A DNA stretch of 64,000 nt from Endozoicomonas sp. GU-1 (GCF_027366395.1 NZ_CP114771.1:620001-684000); one strand, 5' to 3'. Shown: positions 27,763-37,033, counted from the first letter of the stretch. Made by a program: numbers and translations. The notes: generated from the sequence alone by a model not told the origin.

Positions 27763-30012
27763 TTAATGGTCAGTAACTTTTACAACAGTCTCTAAGCAGT
27801 GGGAGGAACTCATCTGCTCCTGTGGCGGGAAGCCTATCCTGGTCTTTATTTGATCAATGTATGGTTTCATTAAATCCTGATGCCAAAGCCTGTTAACCGG
27901 AATTTCAATGACCTCAAATCCTGCTTTTTGCAACAGGGCGATTTTCAGCAGCGTTGAACCATTCCTGGTGTGGAAATCACCACCCACGTAATGAGAGGGT
28001 CCCTGAACTTCAATCACCATGTTGTGATCTGGCAGTAGCAGGTCAACCGGAGGCAGTGAGTTCAGACTCTTTTCTTCTTCAATCTGCAAAGAGGGAATGC
28101 ATGATTGGAGTTGATTGCGGAAGTCGGCTTGAGGTTTTGACCTGGTAGTCGGGTAATGAGGGACGACCGGGCACGCTCTTCCAAGCCAACTGGCGGCCAT
28201 GGCCATGATGGATTGATCTTCTTCATTGTCTGGGGAGGTGTATTCCAGACGAGTAAACAGGTCATCCATGTGCTTTTCAATCCAGTTATTGTTATTGGAG
28301 TCCAGAGACAATCTGGCACAGCAAACCATTACTCCCCAGAGAGACATCAATATGTCTTGCTGTAAGAGCTGAGAGTGTTCACTGATTCGGTAAACATGCG
28401 ATTCGAACACAGAGGTCACCACGTTCAGCTCAACGAACTCACCCAGTTTCGCCGTGGCCCACAGCAGATTGGCAATTTCCTTTGGTTTAAAGTTAGCTTT
28501 CTGTGTGTTCACGTGGCGCAACAGCGCGGCCACGGCCTCGTTGAGCTCTGGTATCCACTCCCCGTTGTCCACCAGTTTCACCATGGCCCACAGCAGGTTG
28601 GCGATATGCTGAGGAATAAATTGGTCTTTCAGTGAATTCACGAGGGACAACAGTGCGACCACAGTCTCGTTAAGTTCTGGTGTCTGCTCCTGCCCGTTGT
28701 CCACCAGTTTTGCCATGGCCCACAGCAGGTTGGCGATGCCCTGGGTATTAAATTGGTCTTTCTGTCCGTTTATGTGGGGCAACAGCGCGGCCACGGCCTC
28801 GTTCAGCACTGGTGTTCGCTCCAGCCCGTTGTCCTCCAGTTTCGCCATGGCCCACAGCAGGTTGACGATATGCAGAGGAATAAATCGGTCTTTCTGTGGG
28901 CTCACTTGGGACAACAGCGTGGCCACGGTCTCTTTGAGCCCTGGTGTCCGCTCCTGCCCGTTGTCCACCAGTTTCGCCACGACCCACAGCAGGTTGGTGA
29001 TTTCCTGTGGTTTAAAGTTAGCTTTCTGTGCGTTCACGTGAGGCAACAGCGTGGCCACAGCCTTGCTGAGTTCTGGTGTCTGTTCCTGCCCATTGTCCAC
29101 CAGTTTTGCCATGGCCCACAGTAAGTTGACGATAGCCTGAGGAATAAATTGGTTTTTTTGTGCGTTCACGAGGGGCAACAGCACGGCCATGGCCTCTTTA
29201 AGTTCTGGTGTCCGCTCCTGCCCTTTGTCCACCAGTTTCGCCATGGCCCACAGCAGGTTGGCGATTTCCTGTGGGTTAAAGTTAGCTTTCTCTGGGTTGA
29301 CTTGTGGCAACAGCACGGCCACGGCCTCTTTGAGCTGCGGTGTCCGCTCCTGCCCGTTGTCCAGCAGCTTCGCGATGGCCCACAGCAGGTTGGCAACACC
29401 CTGGGCATCGATATCCCTGGCGTGAGGCTTTTGGTTGCACTTGAATATTATTGCATCAAGTAGCGTTGTCATTAAGGCAGCTTGAGTACGCTTAACACTC
29501 TCATCCATGAGTTTATGAGGGGTAAAAACACCCGCTGAAGTAAATGAATGCAGTGTTGTCGTCAGACTTCGCCAATTCCAGCTTCGCGTTGCGGTAAAAT
29601 TTTTCAGGGAACATATCAGCTGGCTTTGTTCTGCTCGATTTAACGGTCTTTTAGCAGCTGACGTGTATTTTTTAATTGAACTGGCATACAGGCCGTGATC
29701 TCTCCCATCATAGCGATCACCGAAACGATAAGATTTACTCACCAGGCCACCCACGATTTCCTGTTTGATAAGCGCATTAAAATCTTGAGCAAGGTTTACT
29801 GAACGGCGCTGTAGATTTTGAGGAGGGCATGCGCCAGGAGAATGGTAAAATTCATTGTGCCCCGGGGCAGGGCGGGGGGGATTATTCCGATGTCTGACTG
29901 TACACTGTCTATATCGTCCGCGCCTTGCAGAAGCGGTACGGTTATCCGGCTGGTTGTCATCATTACCTGATCTTGCGTGTTTTCCACTGATACCAGCCGA
30001 GGTTCTATGCAT
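27763..30012 (-). CDS. OPR-repeat/RAP protein, copy 10 (tail deleted, stop supplied by the IS)
   Basis: 749 residues with eight units (about 200-525). Cassettes: DAQG, NPQE, IPQA, KPQE, IPLH, NTQG, IPQH, KPKE. The penultimate unit is the 43-residue NGEWIP form. RAP domain at about 656 (IEVQGPSHYVGGDFHTR). After RIGFPPQ the ancestral tail is missing: DNA at about 27820 joins the tail coding region to spacer sequence at a shared CTG/CCTG. The frame then crosses the target duplication and ends 30 nt inside the IS (VVKVTDH). The RAP core is complete. The start MHRTSAGIS at 30012 differs slightly from MDRSS. The 7-C tract at codon 45 is in frame. Copy 11 ends 107 nt upstream. Confidence 0.87.
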   Translation of the reverse strand: MHRTSAGISGKHARSGNDDNQPDNRTASARRGRYRQCTVRHRNNPPRPAPGHNEFYHSPGACPPQNLQRRSVNLAQDFNALIKQEIVGGLVSKSYRFGDRYDGRDHGLYASSIKKYTSAAKRPLNRAEQSQLICSLKNFTATRSWNWRSLTTTLHSFTSAGVFTPHKLMDESVKRTQAALMTTLLDAIIFKCNQKPHARDIDAQGVANLLWAIAKLLDNGQERTPQLKEAVAVLLPQVNPEKANFNPQEIANLLWAMAKLVDKGQERTPELKEAMAVLLPLVNAQKNQFIPQAIVNLLWAMAKLVDNGQEQTPELSKAVATLLPHVNAQKANFKPQEITNLLWVVAKLVDNGQERTPGLKETVATLLSQVSPQKDRFIPLHIVNLLWAMAKLEDNGLERTPVLNEAVAALLPHINGQKDQFNTQGIANLLWAMAKLVDNGQEQTPELNETVVALLSLVNSLKDQFIPQHIANLLWAMVKLVDNGEWIPELNEAVAALLRHVNTQKANFKPKEIANLLWATAKLGEFVELNVVTSVFESHVYRISEHSQLLQQDILMSLWGVMVCCARLSLDSNNNNWIEKHMDDLFTRLEYTSPDNEEDQSIMAMAASWLGRACPVVPHYPTTRSKPQADFRNQLQSCIPSLQIEEEKSLNSLPPVDLLLPDHNMVIEVQGPSHYVGGDFHTRNGSTLLKIALLQKAGFEVIEIPVNRLWHQDLMKPYIDQIKTRIGFPPQEQMSSSHCLETVVKVTDH

Positions 30013-30119
30013 AATTATACTTCAGTAATTCATGGAAATATGAAAAGCAGACTGCGGTTATGTTCATAAGTTCATTTTGTTGGAATGTGAAAACGGTTCC
30101 TGGGGGGGAAGGGAGGGGA

Positions 30120-33100
30120 TTACTGGCTGTTTGTTTTCTTCCTCTTTGCTGGTTTGCCGGTTTGCACTCCTGAATGTTCTTCTGTTCTTAAGTAACCGTG
30201 ATCTGAGGTTTGACTGCTTTTATCAACAGTAACGTATGCGGCATCTGCCCACGTTCTTTTAAGTGATACAGAGCCAAGCCCCTGTGGCGGGAACTCTATT
30301 CTGGTCTTTATTTGATCAATGTATGGTTTCATTAAATCCTGATTCAAGAGCCTGTTAACCGGAATTTCAATGACCTCAAATCCTGCTTTTTGCAACAGTG
30401 CGATTTTCAGCAGCGTCGAACCATTCCTGGTGTTGAAATCACCACCCACGTAATGTGAGGGTCCCTGAACTTCAATCACCATGTTGTGATCTGGCAGTAG
30501 CAGGTCAACCGGAGGCAATGAGTTCAGACTCTTTTCTTCTTCAATCTGCAAAGAGGGAAAGTATGATTGGAGTTGATCGCGAACCTCGGATTGACGTTTT
30601 GACATGGTAGTCTGGTAATGGGGGATAACCGGGCACGCTCTCCCAAGCCAGCTTGCGGCCATGGCAATGATGGATTGATCTTCTTCATTGTCCGGGGAGT
30701 GGTTTTCCAGACGAGTAAAAAGGTCATCCATGTGCTTTTCAAGCCAGTTATTGTTATTGGAGTCCAGAGACAATCTGGCACAGCAAACCATTACTCCCCA
30801 GAGAGACATCAATATGTCTTGCTGTAAGAGTTGAGGGTTTTCACTGATTCGGTAAACAAGCGATTCAAATATAGAGGTAACCATGTTCAGCTCAACAGAC
30901 TCACCCAGTTTCGCCGTGGCCCAAAGCAGATTGGCGATTTCCTTTGGTTTAAAGTTAGCTTTCTGTGTGTGCACGTGGCGCAACAGCGCGGCCACGGCCT
31001 CGTTGAGCTCTGATGTCCACTCCCCGTTGTCCAGCAGTTTCGCCATGGCCCACAGCAGGTTGGCGATTTCCTGTGGTTTAAAGCTGGCTTTCTCTGGATT
31101 GACGTGTGGCAACAGCGCGGCCACAGCCTTGTTAAACTCTGGTGTCCGCTCCTGTCCGTTGTTCACCAGTTTCGCCATGGCCCACAGCAGGTTGGTGATT
31201 CCCTGTGGTTCAAAGTTAGCTTTCTGAGCGCTCACCTGCGGCATCAGCATGGCCACGGCCTCTTTGAGCTCTGGTGTTTGCTCCTGCCCGTTGTCCACCA
31301 GTTTCGCCATAGCCCAGAGCAGATTGGTGATAGCCTGAAGAATGCATTGGTCTTCCTGTACGTTCACGCGAGGCAACAGCGCGGCCACAGCCTCTTTGAG
31401 CCCTGGTGTCTGCTCCTGCCCGTTGCCCACCAGCTTCGCCATGGCCCACAACAGGTTGGCGATTTCCTGTGGTTTAAAGTTAGCTTTCTCTGTGTTCACT
31501 TGTGGCAACAGCACGGCCACGGCTTTTTTGAGCTGTGGTGTCCACTCCTGCCCGTTGTCCACCAGTTTCGCTGTGGCCCATAGCAGGTTGGCGATTTCCT
31601 GTGGTTTAAAGCTAGCTTTCTGTACGTTCACGAAGGGCAACAGCGTGGCCACGGCGTCTTTGAGCTGTGGTGTTAGCTGCAGCCCCTTATCAACCAGTTT
31701 TGCCGCGGCCCATAGCAGGTTGGCGATATGCTGAGGAATAAATTGGTCTTTCTGTACGTTCACGAAGGGCAAAAGCGTGGCGACGGCCTCTTTGAGCTGT
31801 GGTGTTCGCTCCAGCCCCTTATCAACCAGTTTCGCCATGGCCCAAAGCAGGTTGGCGATTCCCTGGGCATTAAATTGGTCTCTCTGTACGTTTACGTGGG
31901 GTAACAGCGAAGCCAAGGCCTTGTTGAGCCCTGGTGTTTGCTCTTGCCAGTTGTCGACCAGTTTCGCCATGGCCCACAGCAGGTTGGCGATAAGCTGAGG
32001 AGTAAATTGGTCTTGCTGTGCGTTCACGTGGGATAAAAGCGCGGCGATGGTCTCTTTGAGACCCGGCGTTCGCTCCTGCCCCTTGTTCACCAGTTTTGCC
32101 ATGGCCCACAGTAGGTTGGGGATATGCTGAGGAATAAATTGGTCTTTCTGTGCGCTCACGTGGTGCAAAAGCGCAGCCACGGCCTCGTTGAGTTCTGGTG
32201 TCTGTTTCTGCCCATTGTCCACCAGTTTTGCCATGGCCCACAGCAGGTTGGCGATACCCTGTGGTGTAAAGTTTGCTTGCTGTGTACTCACGTGGGGCAA
32301 CAGCGCAGCCACCGCTTCGCTGAGTTCTTGTGTTCGCTTTTGCCTGTTGTCCACGAGTTTCGCCATGGCCCACAGCAGGTTGGCGATTTCCTGTGGTTTA
32401 AAGTGAGCTCTCTGTGCGTTCACGTGGGGCAACAGTGCGGCCACGGCCTCGTTGAGTTCTGGTGTCTGTTCCTGCCCGTTGTCTACCAGTTTTGCCATGG
32501 CCCACAGCAGGTTGGCGATATTCTGAGGAATAAATTGGTTTTTTTTTGCGTTCACGAAGGGCAACAGTGTGGCCACGACCTCTGTGAGCCCAGGTGTCAA
32601 CTCATGCCTGTTATCCACCAGTTTTGCTATGGCCCACAGCAGGTTGGTAATGCCCTGGGCATTAAATTGGTCTTTCTGTCCGTTTACGTGGGGCAATAGC
32701 GCGGCCACGGCCTGTTTGAGCCCCGGCGTCAGCTCGTGTCCGTTGTCCACCAGTTTCGCCATGGCCCACAGCAGGTTGGTAATGCCCTGGGCATTAAATT
32801 GGTCTTTCTGTACGTTCACCAGGGGCAACAGCACGGCAATAGCCCCTTTGAGCCCTGGTGTCTGCTTCCGCCCATTGTCCACCAGTTTCGCCATGGCCCA
32901 AAGCAGGTTGGCGATCTGCTGAGGAATAAATTGGTCTTTCTGTGCGTTCACCAGGGGCAACAACGATGACACGGCCTCGTTGAACTCTGGTGTCTGCTCC
33001 TGCCCGTTGTTCACCAGTTTCGCCATGGCCCACAGCAGGTTGGCGATTTCCTGTGGTTTAAAGTTAGCTTTCTGTGCGTTCACGAGGGGCAAAAGCCCGG

Positions 33101-33926
33101 CCACGGCCTCATTGAGCACTGGTGTTCGCTCCTGCCCATTGTCCACCAGTTTCGCCATGGCCCACAGCAGGTTGGCAATATGCTGAGGAATAAATGGGTC
33201 TTGCTGTGCGTTTATGTGTGGCAACAGTGCGGCCACAGCCTCGTTGAGCCCTGATTTTCGCTCCTGCCCGCTGTCTACCAGTTTTGCCAGGGCCCATAGC
33301 AGGTTGGCGACACCCTGGGCACCAATATAGCTGGTATCAGTTTTTTGGTTGCACTTGAATATTATTGCATCAAGCAATGTTGACAATAAGACTGTTTGAG
33401 TAAGTTTGACACGCGTATCCAAGGGTCTGTGAGGGGTAAAAACACCCGCTGAAGAAAATGAATGCAGTGTTGTCGTCAGACTTCGCCAATTCCAGCTTCG
33501 CGTTGCGGTAAAATTTTTCAGGGAACATATCAGCTGGCATTGTTCCGCTCGATTTAACGGTCTTTTAGCAGCTGACGTGTATTTTTTAATTGAACTGGCA
33601 TACAGGCCGTGATCTCTCCCATCATAGCGATCACCGAAACGATAAGATTTACTTAGCACGCCATCTATTATTTCCTGTCTGATGAGGGTATTGAAATCTT
33701 GAGCAGGGTTTACTGAACGGTACTCTAGATGTTGAGAATAGTGTGTAAAAGAAGAATGGTAACATTCATTACGCCTCGGGGTAGTGCAGGAGGGGTTATC
33801 CCATTGTCTGACTGTGGCATGCCTATATCGTCCACGCCGTGAAGAAGTGCCCTGGCCATCCGGTTGGTTGTCATCATTGCCTGATCTTGCGTATTGACCA
33901 CTGATATCAGTCGAGCTTCTATCCAT
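30120..33926 (-). CDS. OPR-repeat/RAP protein, copy 11 (longest, 19 repeats)
   Basis: 1268 residues with 19 units (about 200-1009), the largest repeat domain in the window. Cassettes: GAQG, IPQH, KPQE, IPQQ, NAQG, NAQG, IPQN, KPQE, TPQG, IPQH, TPQL, NAQG, IPQH, KPQE, KPQE, ILQA, EPQG, KPQE, KPKE. Units 5-6 (GHELTPGLKQ / RHELTPGLTE) are a tandem duplicate. Units 16-17 resemble units 8-9 of copy 6. Units 12-14 share the PFVNVQK ending. RAP domain at about 1140 and a complete basic tail (KPAKRKKTNSQ). Start MDRSSTDIS at 33926; copy 12 ends 151 nt upstream. No frameshift is seen. Confidence 0.9.
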   Translation of the reverse strand: MDRSSTDISGQYARSGNDDNQPDGQGTSSRRGRYRHATVRQWDNPSCTTPRRNECYHSSFTHYSQHLEYRSVNPAQDFNTLIRQEIIDGVLSKSYRFGDRYDGRDHGLYASSIKKYTSAAKRPLNRAEQCQLICSLKNFTATRSWNWRSLTTTLHSFSSAGVFTPHRPLDTRVKLTQTVLLSTLLDAIIFKCNQKTDTSYIGAQGVANLLWALAKLVDSGQERKSGLNEAVAALLPHINAQQDPFIPQHIANLLWAMAKLVDNGQERTPVLNEAVAGLLPLVNAQKANFKPQEIANLLWAMAKLVNNGQEQTPEFNEAVSSLLPLVNAQKDQFIPQQIANLLWAMAKLVDNGRKQTPGLKGAIAVLLPLVNVQKDQFNAQGITNLLWAMAKLVDNGHELTPGLKQAVAALLPHVNGQKDQFNAQGITNLLWAIAKLVDNRHELTPGLTEVVATLLPFVNAKKNQFIPQNIANLLWAMAKLVDNGQEQTPELNEAVAALLPHVNAQRAHFKPQEIANLLWAMAKLVDNRQKRTQELSEAVAALLPHVSTQQANFTPQGIANLLWAMAKLVDNGQKQTPELNEAVAALLHHVSAQKDQFIPQHIPNLLWAMAKLVNKGQERTPGLKETIAALLSHVNAQQDQFTPQLIANLLWAMAKLVDNWQEQTPGLNKALASLLPHVNVQRDQFNAQGIANLLWAMAKLVDKGLERTPQLKEAVATLLPFVNVQKDQFIPQHIANLLWAAAKLVDKGLQLTPQLKDAVATLLPFVNVQKASFKPQEIANLLWATAKLVDNGQEWTPQLKKAVAVLLPQVNTEKANFKPQEIANLLWAMAKLVGNGQEQTPGLKEAVAALLPRVNVQEDQCILQAITNLLWAMAKLVDNGQEQTPELKEAVAMLMPQVSAQKANFEPQGITNLLWAMAKLVNNGQERTPEFNKAVAALLPHVNPEKASFKPQEIANLLWAMAKLLDNGEWTSELNEAVAALLRHVHTQKANFKPKEIANLLWATAKLGESVELNMVTSIFESLVYRISENPQLLQQDILMSLWGVMVCCARLSLDSNNNNWLEKHMDDLFTRLENHSPDNEEDQSIIAMAASWLGRACPVIPHYQTTMSKRQSEVRDQLQSYFPSLQIEEEKSLNSLPPVDLLLPDHNMVIEVQGPSHYVGGDFNTRNGSTLLKIALLQKAGFEVIEIPVNRLLNQDLMKPYIDQIKTRIEFPPQGLGSVSLKRTWADAAYVTVDKSSQTSDHGYLRTEEHSGVQTGKPAKRKKTNSQ

Positions 33927-34077
33927 AGCTATATTTCATTAATTCATGGAAATATAAAAAGCAGACTGCTGTCCTGTTCAGAAGTTCATTTGAGGCGAAA
34001 TTCATGGGCAACAGATCTTCAACGCTGGTAGACCTTCCCTGGAATTTGAAAACGGTTCCCGGGGCGAAAGGAGGGGA

Positions 34078-35004
34078 TTACTGGCTGTTTTTTCTCTTCC
34101 TCTTTGCTGGGTTGCCGGTTTGCTCTTCTGAAGGTTCTTCGCCAGTCAAGTAACCATGATCTGAGGGTTGCCTGCCTTTATCAGCAGTAATGTATGCCTG
34201 ATCTGCCCACCCTCTTTTAAGTGATACAGAGCCATGCCCCTGTGGCGGGAAGCCTATCCTGGACTTTATTTGATCAATACATGGTTTCATTGAATCCTGA
34301 GTCAAGAGCCTGTTAGCCGGAATTTCAATGACCTCAAATCCTGCTTTTTGCAACAGTGCTATTTTCAGCAGCGTCGAACCATTCCTGGTGGTGAAATCAC
34401 CACCCACGTAATGAGAGGGCCCCTGAACTTCAATTACCATGTTGTGATCCGGCAGTAGCAGGTCAACCGGAGGCAATGAGTTCAGACTCTTTTCTTCTTC
34501 AATCTGCAAAGAGGGAATGCATGATTGGAGTTGATTGCGAAAGTCGGCCTGGATTTTTGAAATGTTTGTCAGGTAATTGGGGACGACTGGACACGCTCTC
34601 CCAAGCCAACTGGCGGCCATGGCAATGATGCGTTGCTCCTCTTCATTGTCTGAGGATGTATTTTTCAGACGAGTAAACAGCTCATCCATGTGTTTTTCAA
34701 GCCAGTTATTGTTATTGGAGTCTAGAGACAACCTGGCACAGCAAACCATGACTCCCCAGAGAGACATCAAAATGTTTTGCTGTGAGAGCTGAGGGGTTTC
34801 ACTGATTCGGTAAACAAGCGATTCGAACATAGAGGTAACCATGTTCAGCTCAACGAACTCACCCAGTTTCGCCGTGGCCCACAGCAGATTGGCGATTTCC
34901 TGTGGTTTAAAGTTAGCTTTTTGTGTGTTCACGTGGCGCAATAGCGCGGCCACGGCCTCGTTGAGCTCTGAAGTCCACTCCCCATTGCCCACCAGTTTCG
35001 CCAT
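34078..35004 (-). CDS. Copy 12, RAP-domain fragment
   Basis: 308 codons from the penultimate 43-residue unit (GNGEWTSELNEA) through the cap (ATAKLGEFVELN), linker, RAP domain (about 180-240) and basic tail KRKRKNSQ. The RAP core residues are intact. The Met is internal to a repeat, without a ribosome-binding site. Confidence 0.6.
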   Translation of the reverse strand: MAKLVGNGEWTSELNEAVAALLRHVNTQKANFKPQEIANLLWATAKLGEFVELNMVTSMFESLVYRISETPQLSQQNILMSLWGVMVCCARLSLDSNNNNWLEKHMDELFTRLKNTSSDNEEEQRIIAMAASWLGRACPVVPNYLTNISKIQADFRNQLQSCIPSLQIEEEKSLNSLPPVDLLLPDHNMVIEVQGPSHYVGGDFTTRNGSTLLKIALLQKAGFEVIEIPANRLLTQDSMKPCIDQIKSRIGFPPQGHGSVSLKRGWADQAYITADKGRQPSDHGYLTGEEPSEEQTGNPAKRKRKNSQ

Positions 35005-36488
35005 GGCCCACAGCAGGTTGGCGATTTCCTGTGGTTTAAAGTTAGCTTTCTCCGTGTGACGCGTGCCAACAGCGCGGCCATGGCCTCGTTAAACTCTGGT
35101 GTTCGCTCCTGCCCGTTGTCCACCAGTTTCGCCATGGCCCACAGCAGGTTGGCGATAGCCTGTGGTGTAAAGTTATCTTTCTGTGCATTCACGTGTGGCA
35201 ACAGCGCGGCCACGGTCTCTTTAAGCTTTGGTGTATCCTGCCCGTTGTCCAGTAGTTTCGCCATGGCCCACAGCAGGTTGGCGATTTCCTGTGGTTTTAA
35301 GTTAGCTTTCGCTGTGTTCACGAGTGGCAGCAGCGCGGCCACGGCCTCTTTGAGCAGCGGTGTCCGCTCCTGCCCGTTGTCCACCAGTTTCGCCGTGGCC
35401 CAGAGCAGGCTGGCGATTTCCTGTGGTTTAAAGTGAGCTTTATGTATGTTCACGTGGGGTAGCAGGGCGACTATAGCCTTGTTGAGCCCTGGTGTCCGCT
35501 GCTGGCCGTTGTCCACCAGTTTCGCCATGGCCCACAGCAGGTTGGTAATACCCTGTGCATCAAATCGGTCTTTATGTGCGTTTACCCGAGACAACAGCGC
35601 GGCCACGGCCTCGTTGAACTCTGGTGTCTGCTCCTGCCCGTTGTCCACCAGTTTCGCCATGGCCCACAGCAGGTTGGCGATTTCCTGTGGTTTAAAGTGA
35701 GCTTTCTGTGCGTTCACGCAGGGCAACAGCGCAACCACAGCCTCGTTGAGCTCTGGCGTCTGCTCCTGCCCGTTATCCACCAGTTTTGCCATGGCCCACA
35801 GCAGGTTGGTGACACCCTGGGCATTAAATTGTTCTTTCTGTGCGTTCACGTGGGGCAACAGCGCGACCACGGCCTCGTTGAACTCTGGTGTCTGCTCCTG
35901 CCCGTTGTCCACCAGTTTCGCCATGGCCCACATCAGGTTGGCGATTTCCTGTGGTTTAAAGTGAGCTTTCTGTGTGTTCACGTAGGGCAATAGCCTGGCC
36001 ACGGCCTCATTGAGCCCTGGTGTCCGCTCCTGCCCGTTGTCCACCAGTTTCGCCATGGCCCACATCAGGTTGGCGATTTCCTGTGGTTTAAAGTGAGCTT
36101 TCTGTGCGTTCACGTAGGGCAATAGCCTGGCCACGGCCTCATTGAGCCCTGGTGTCCGCTCCTGCCCGTTGTCCACCAGTTTCGCCATGGCCCACAGCAG
36201 GTTGGCAATATGTTGAGGAATAAATTGGTCCTTCTGTGTGTTCACGTGGGGCAACAGTGCGGCCACAGCCTCGTTGAGCCCTGGTTTTCGCTCCTGCCCG
36301 CTGTCTACCAGTTTCGCCATGGCCCACAGCAGGTTGGCGATTTCCTGGGCTCTAACATAGGTGGCTTCAGGTTTTTGGTTGCACTTGAATATTATTGCAT
36401 CAAGTAGTGTTGACAATAAGGCAACTTGAGTATGCTTGACACGCTCATCTATGGGGTTATGGGCGGTAAAAACACCCGCTGAAGTCAA
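34929..36488 (-). CDS. Copy 12, repeat-domain fragment
   Basis: 519 codons covering units 1-10 of copy 12 in the corrected frame, then shifted sequence after LLARV to the stop at 34929. It has no family start signal and is probably not translated by itself. Confidence 0.55.
   Translation of the reverse strand: MTSAGVFTAHNPIDERVKHTQVALLSTLLDAIIFKCNQKPEATYVRAQEIANLLWAMAKLVDSGQERKPGLNEAVAALLPHVNTQKDQFIPQHIANLLWAMAKLVDNGQERTPGLNEAVARLLPYVNAQKAHFKPQEIANLMWAMAKLVDNGQERTPGLNEAVARLLPYVNTQKAHFKPQEIANLMWAMAKLVDNGQEQTPEFNEAVVALLPHVNAQKEQFNAQGVTNLLWAMAKLVDNGQEQTPELNEAVVALLPCVNAQKAHFKPQEIANLLWAMAKLVDNGQEQTPEFNEAVAALLSRVNAHKDRFDAQGITNLLWAMAKLVDNGQQRTPGLNKAIVALLPHVNIHKAHFKPQEIASLLWATAKLVDNGQERTPLLKEAVAALLPLVNTAKANLKPQEIANLLWAMAKLLDNGQDTPKLKETVAALLPHVNAQKDNFTPQAIANLLWAMAKLVDNGQERTPEFNEAMAALLARVTRRKLTLNHRKSPTCCGPWRNWWAMGSGLQSSTRPWPRYCAT
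35521..36283. repeat. 763-bp block shared with copy 14 (41540-42302)
   Basis: Near-identical DNA at a constant offset of 6019 bp, spanning units 2-7. Only scattered substitutions were noted and no indel. The same stretch of copy 13 is different, so this block was exchanged between copies 12 and 14. Confidence 0.75.
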
Positions 36489-36957
36489 ATGAGTGAAGTG
36501 TGGTCGTCAGGCTTCGCCAATTCCAGCTCCGTGTTGCAGTAAAATTTTGCAGCAAACGCATCAGCTGGCTTTGTTCCGCTCGATTTAACGGTCTTTTAGA
36601 CGCTGACGTGTATTTTTTAATTGAACTGGCATACACGCCGTGATCTCTCCCATCATAGCGATGACCGAAACGATAAGATTTACTCACCAGGTCATCCATT
36701 ATTTCCTGTTTGATGAGAGCATTAAAATCCTGAGCAGGGTTTACTGAGCGGTACTGTAGATGTTGAGAAGAGCGTGTGACAGAAGAATGGTAAAATTCAT
36801 GACGCACCGGGGCCGTGCGGGAGGGGTTATCCCATTGTCTGACTGTGGCATATCTATATCGTCCACGCCGTGAAGAAGCGGCCTGGTTATCCGATTGGTG
36901 GTAATCATTGCCTGATCTTGCGTATTGACCACTGATACCAGCAGAGCTTCTATCCAT
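36457..36957 (-). CDS. Copy 12, N-terminal fragment
   Basis: 166 codons: Ser/Arg-rich start, N-domain through WNWRSLTTTLHS, then out of frame (FDFSGCFYRP) to a stop. Identical in sequence to the start of copy 13 apart from the inserted A. Confidence 0.6.
   Translation of the reverse strand: MDRSSAGISGQYARSGNDYHQSDNQAASSRRGRYRYATVRQWDNPSRTAPVRHEFYHSSVTRSSQHLQYRSVNPAQDFNALIKQEIMDDLVSKSYRFGHRYDGRDHGVYASSIKKYTSASKRPLNRAEQSQLMRLLQNFTATRSWNWRSLTTTLHSFDFSGCFYRP
36490..36957. repeat. N-terminal block identical to copy 13 (39471-39938)
   Basis: About 470 bp at a constant offset of 2981 bp, identical in my reading. The match continues leftward at offset 2982 beyond the single-A difference at 36487-36489. 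It indicates very recent duplication or conversion. Confidence 0.8.
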
Positions 36958-37033
36958 AACTATATTTCATTAATTCATGAGAATATAAAAAGCAGACTGC
37001 TGTTCTGTTCAGAAGTTCATTTTGCTGGAATGT
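36958..37033 (-). promoter_or_regulatory. Conserved leader found before every gene of the array (representative)
   Basis: About 75 bp upstream of each ATG are nearly invariant. Reading from the ATG outwards on the plus strand: an AT-rich inverted repeat TTTCAT-taattc-ATGAAA, a run of A, the dyad AGCA-gac-TGCT, and the dyad TTCTG-tt-CAGAA ahead of gttcattttgctgg. On the coding strand this gives a -10-like TATATT about 30 nt before the ATG and a second TATAAT 2 nt before it. There is no Shine-Dalgarno. Other copies: 1154-1229, 2637-2712, 5421-5496, 8548-8622, 11537-11612, 15201-15259, 18782-18832, 23967-24025, 26819-26893, 30013-30090, 33927-34000, 39939-40010, 42976-43034, 45948-46023, 49464-49540, 52841-52916, 56364-56439, 59093-59165, 62478-62552. 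A promoter/operator role is inferred. Confidence 0.65.

Larger units (their letters stand above)
26907..27792 (-). mobile_element. IS5-family insertion sequence (886 bp)
   Basis: Complete element between copies 10 and 9. The ends are imperfect inverted repeats: left GAGGCTGTTTTAAAACTACTT and right (read inward) GAGACTGTTGTAAAAGTTACT, matching at most positions. It is flanked by the direct repeat TAA (26904-26906 and 27793-27795), a TNA-type target typical of some IS5 subgroups. The uninterrupted spacer can be recognised at 37029-37060 (ggaatgttgatcaatgtaagcagtg), so the insertion point is certain. It carries a single transposase gene. The right end supplies the last codons and stop of copy 10. 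Confidence 0.9.
34078..36957 (-). pseudogene. OPR-repeat/RAP gene, copy 12: two frameshifts, mosaic of copies 13 and 14
   Basis: Starts at 36957 exactly like copy 13. An extra A at 36487-36489 (copy 13 has two, here three) shifts the frame after LTTTLHS and ends the first fragment at 36457. A missing T near 35057 shifts it again in unit 10. Ignoring both, it has 12 units: RAQE, IPQH, KPQE, KPQE, NAQG, KPQE, DAQG, KPQE, KPQE, TPQA, KPQE, KPQE. RAP domain and basic tail (KRKRKNSQ) are intact. Units 2-7 (35521-36283) match copy 14 without indels at a constant offset of 6019 bp, while both flanks match copy 13. As written it cannot make the full protein. The defects are single-base and could be assembly errors in a repetitive region. 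Confidence 0.82.

Noticed and set aside
36958-37000. Intrinsic terminator at the AGCA-gtc-TGCT hairpin followed by T-run in the leaders
   Set aside because: The stem is only four pairs and the T-run is broken by A; too weak to call, and it lies in the conserved promoter-like segment.
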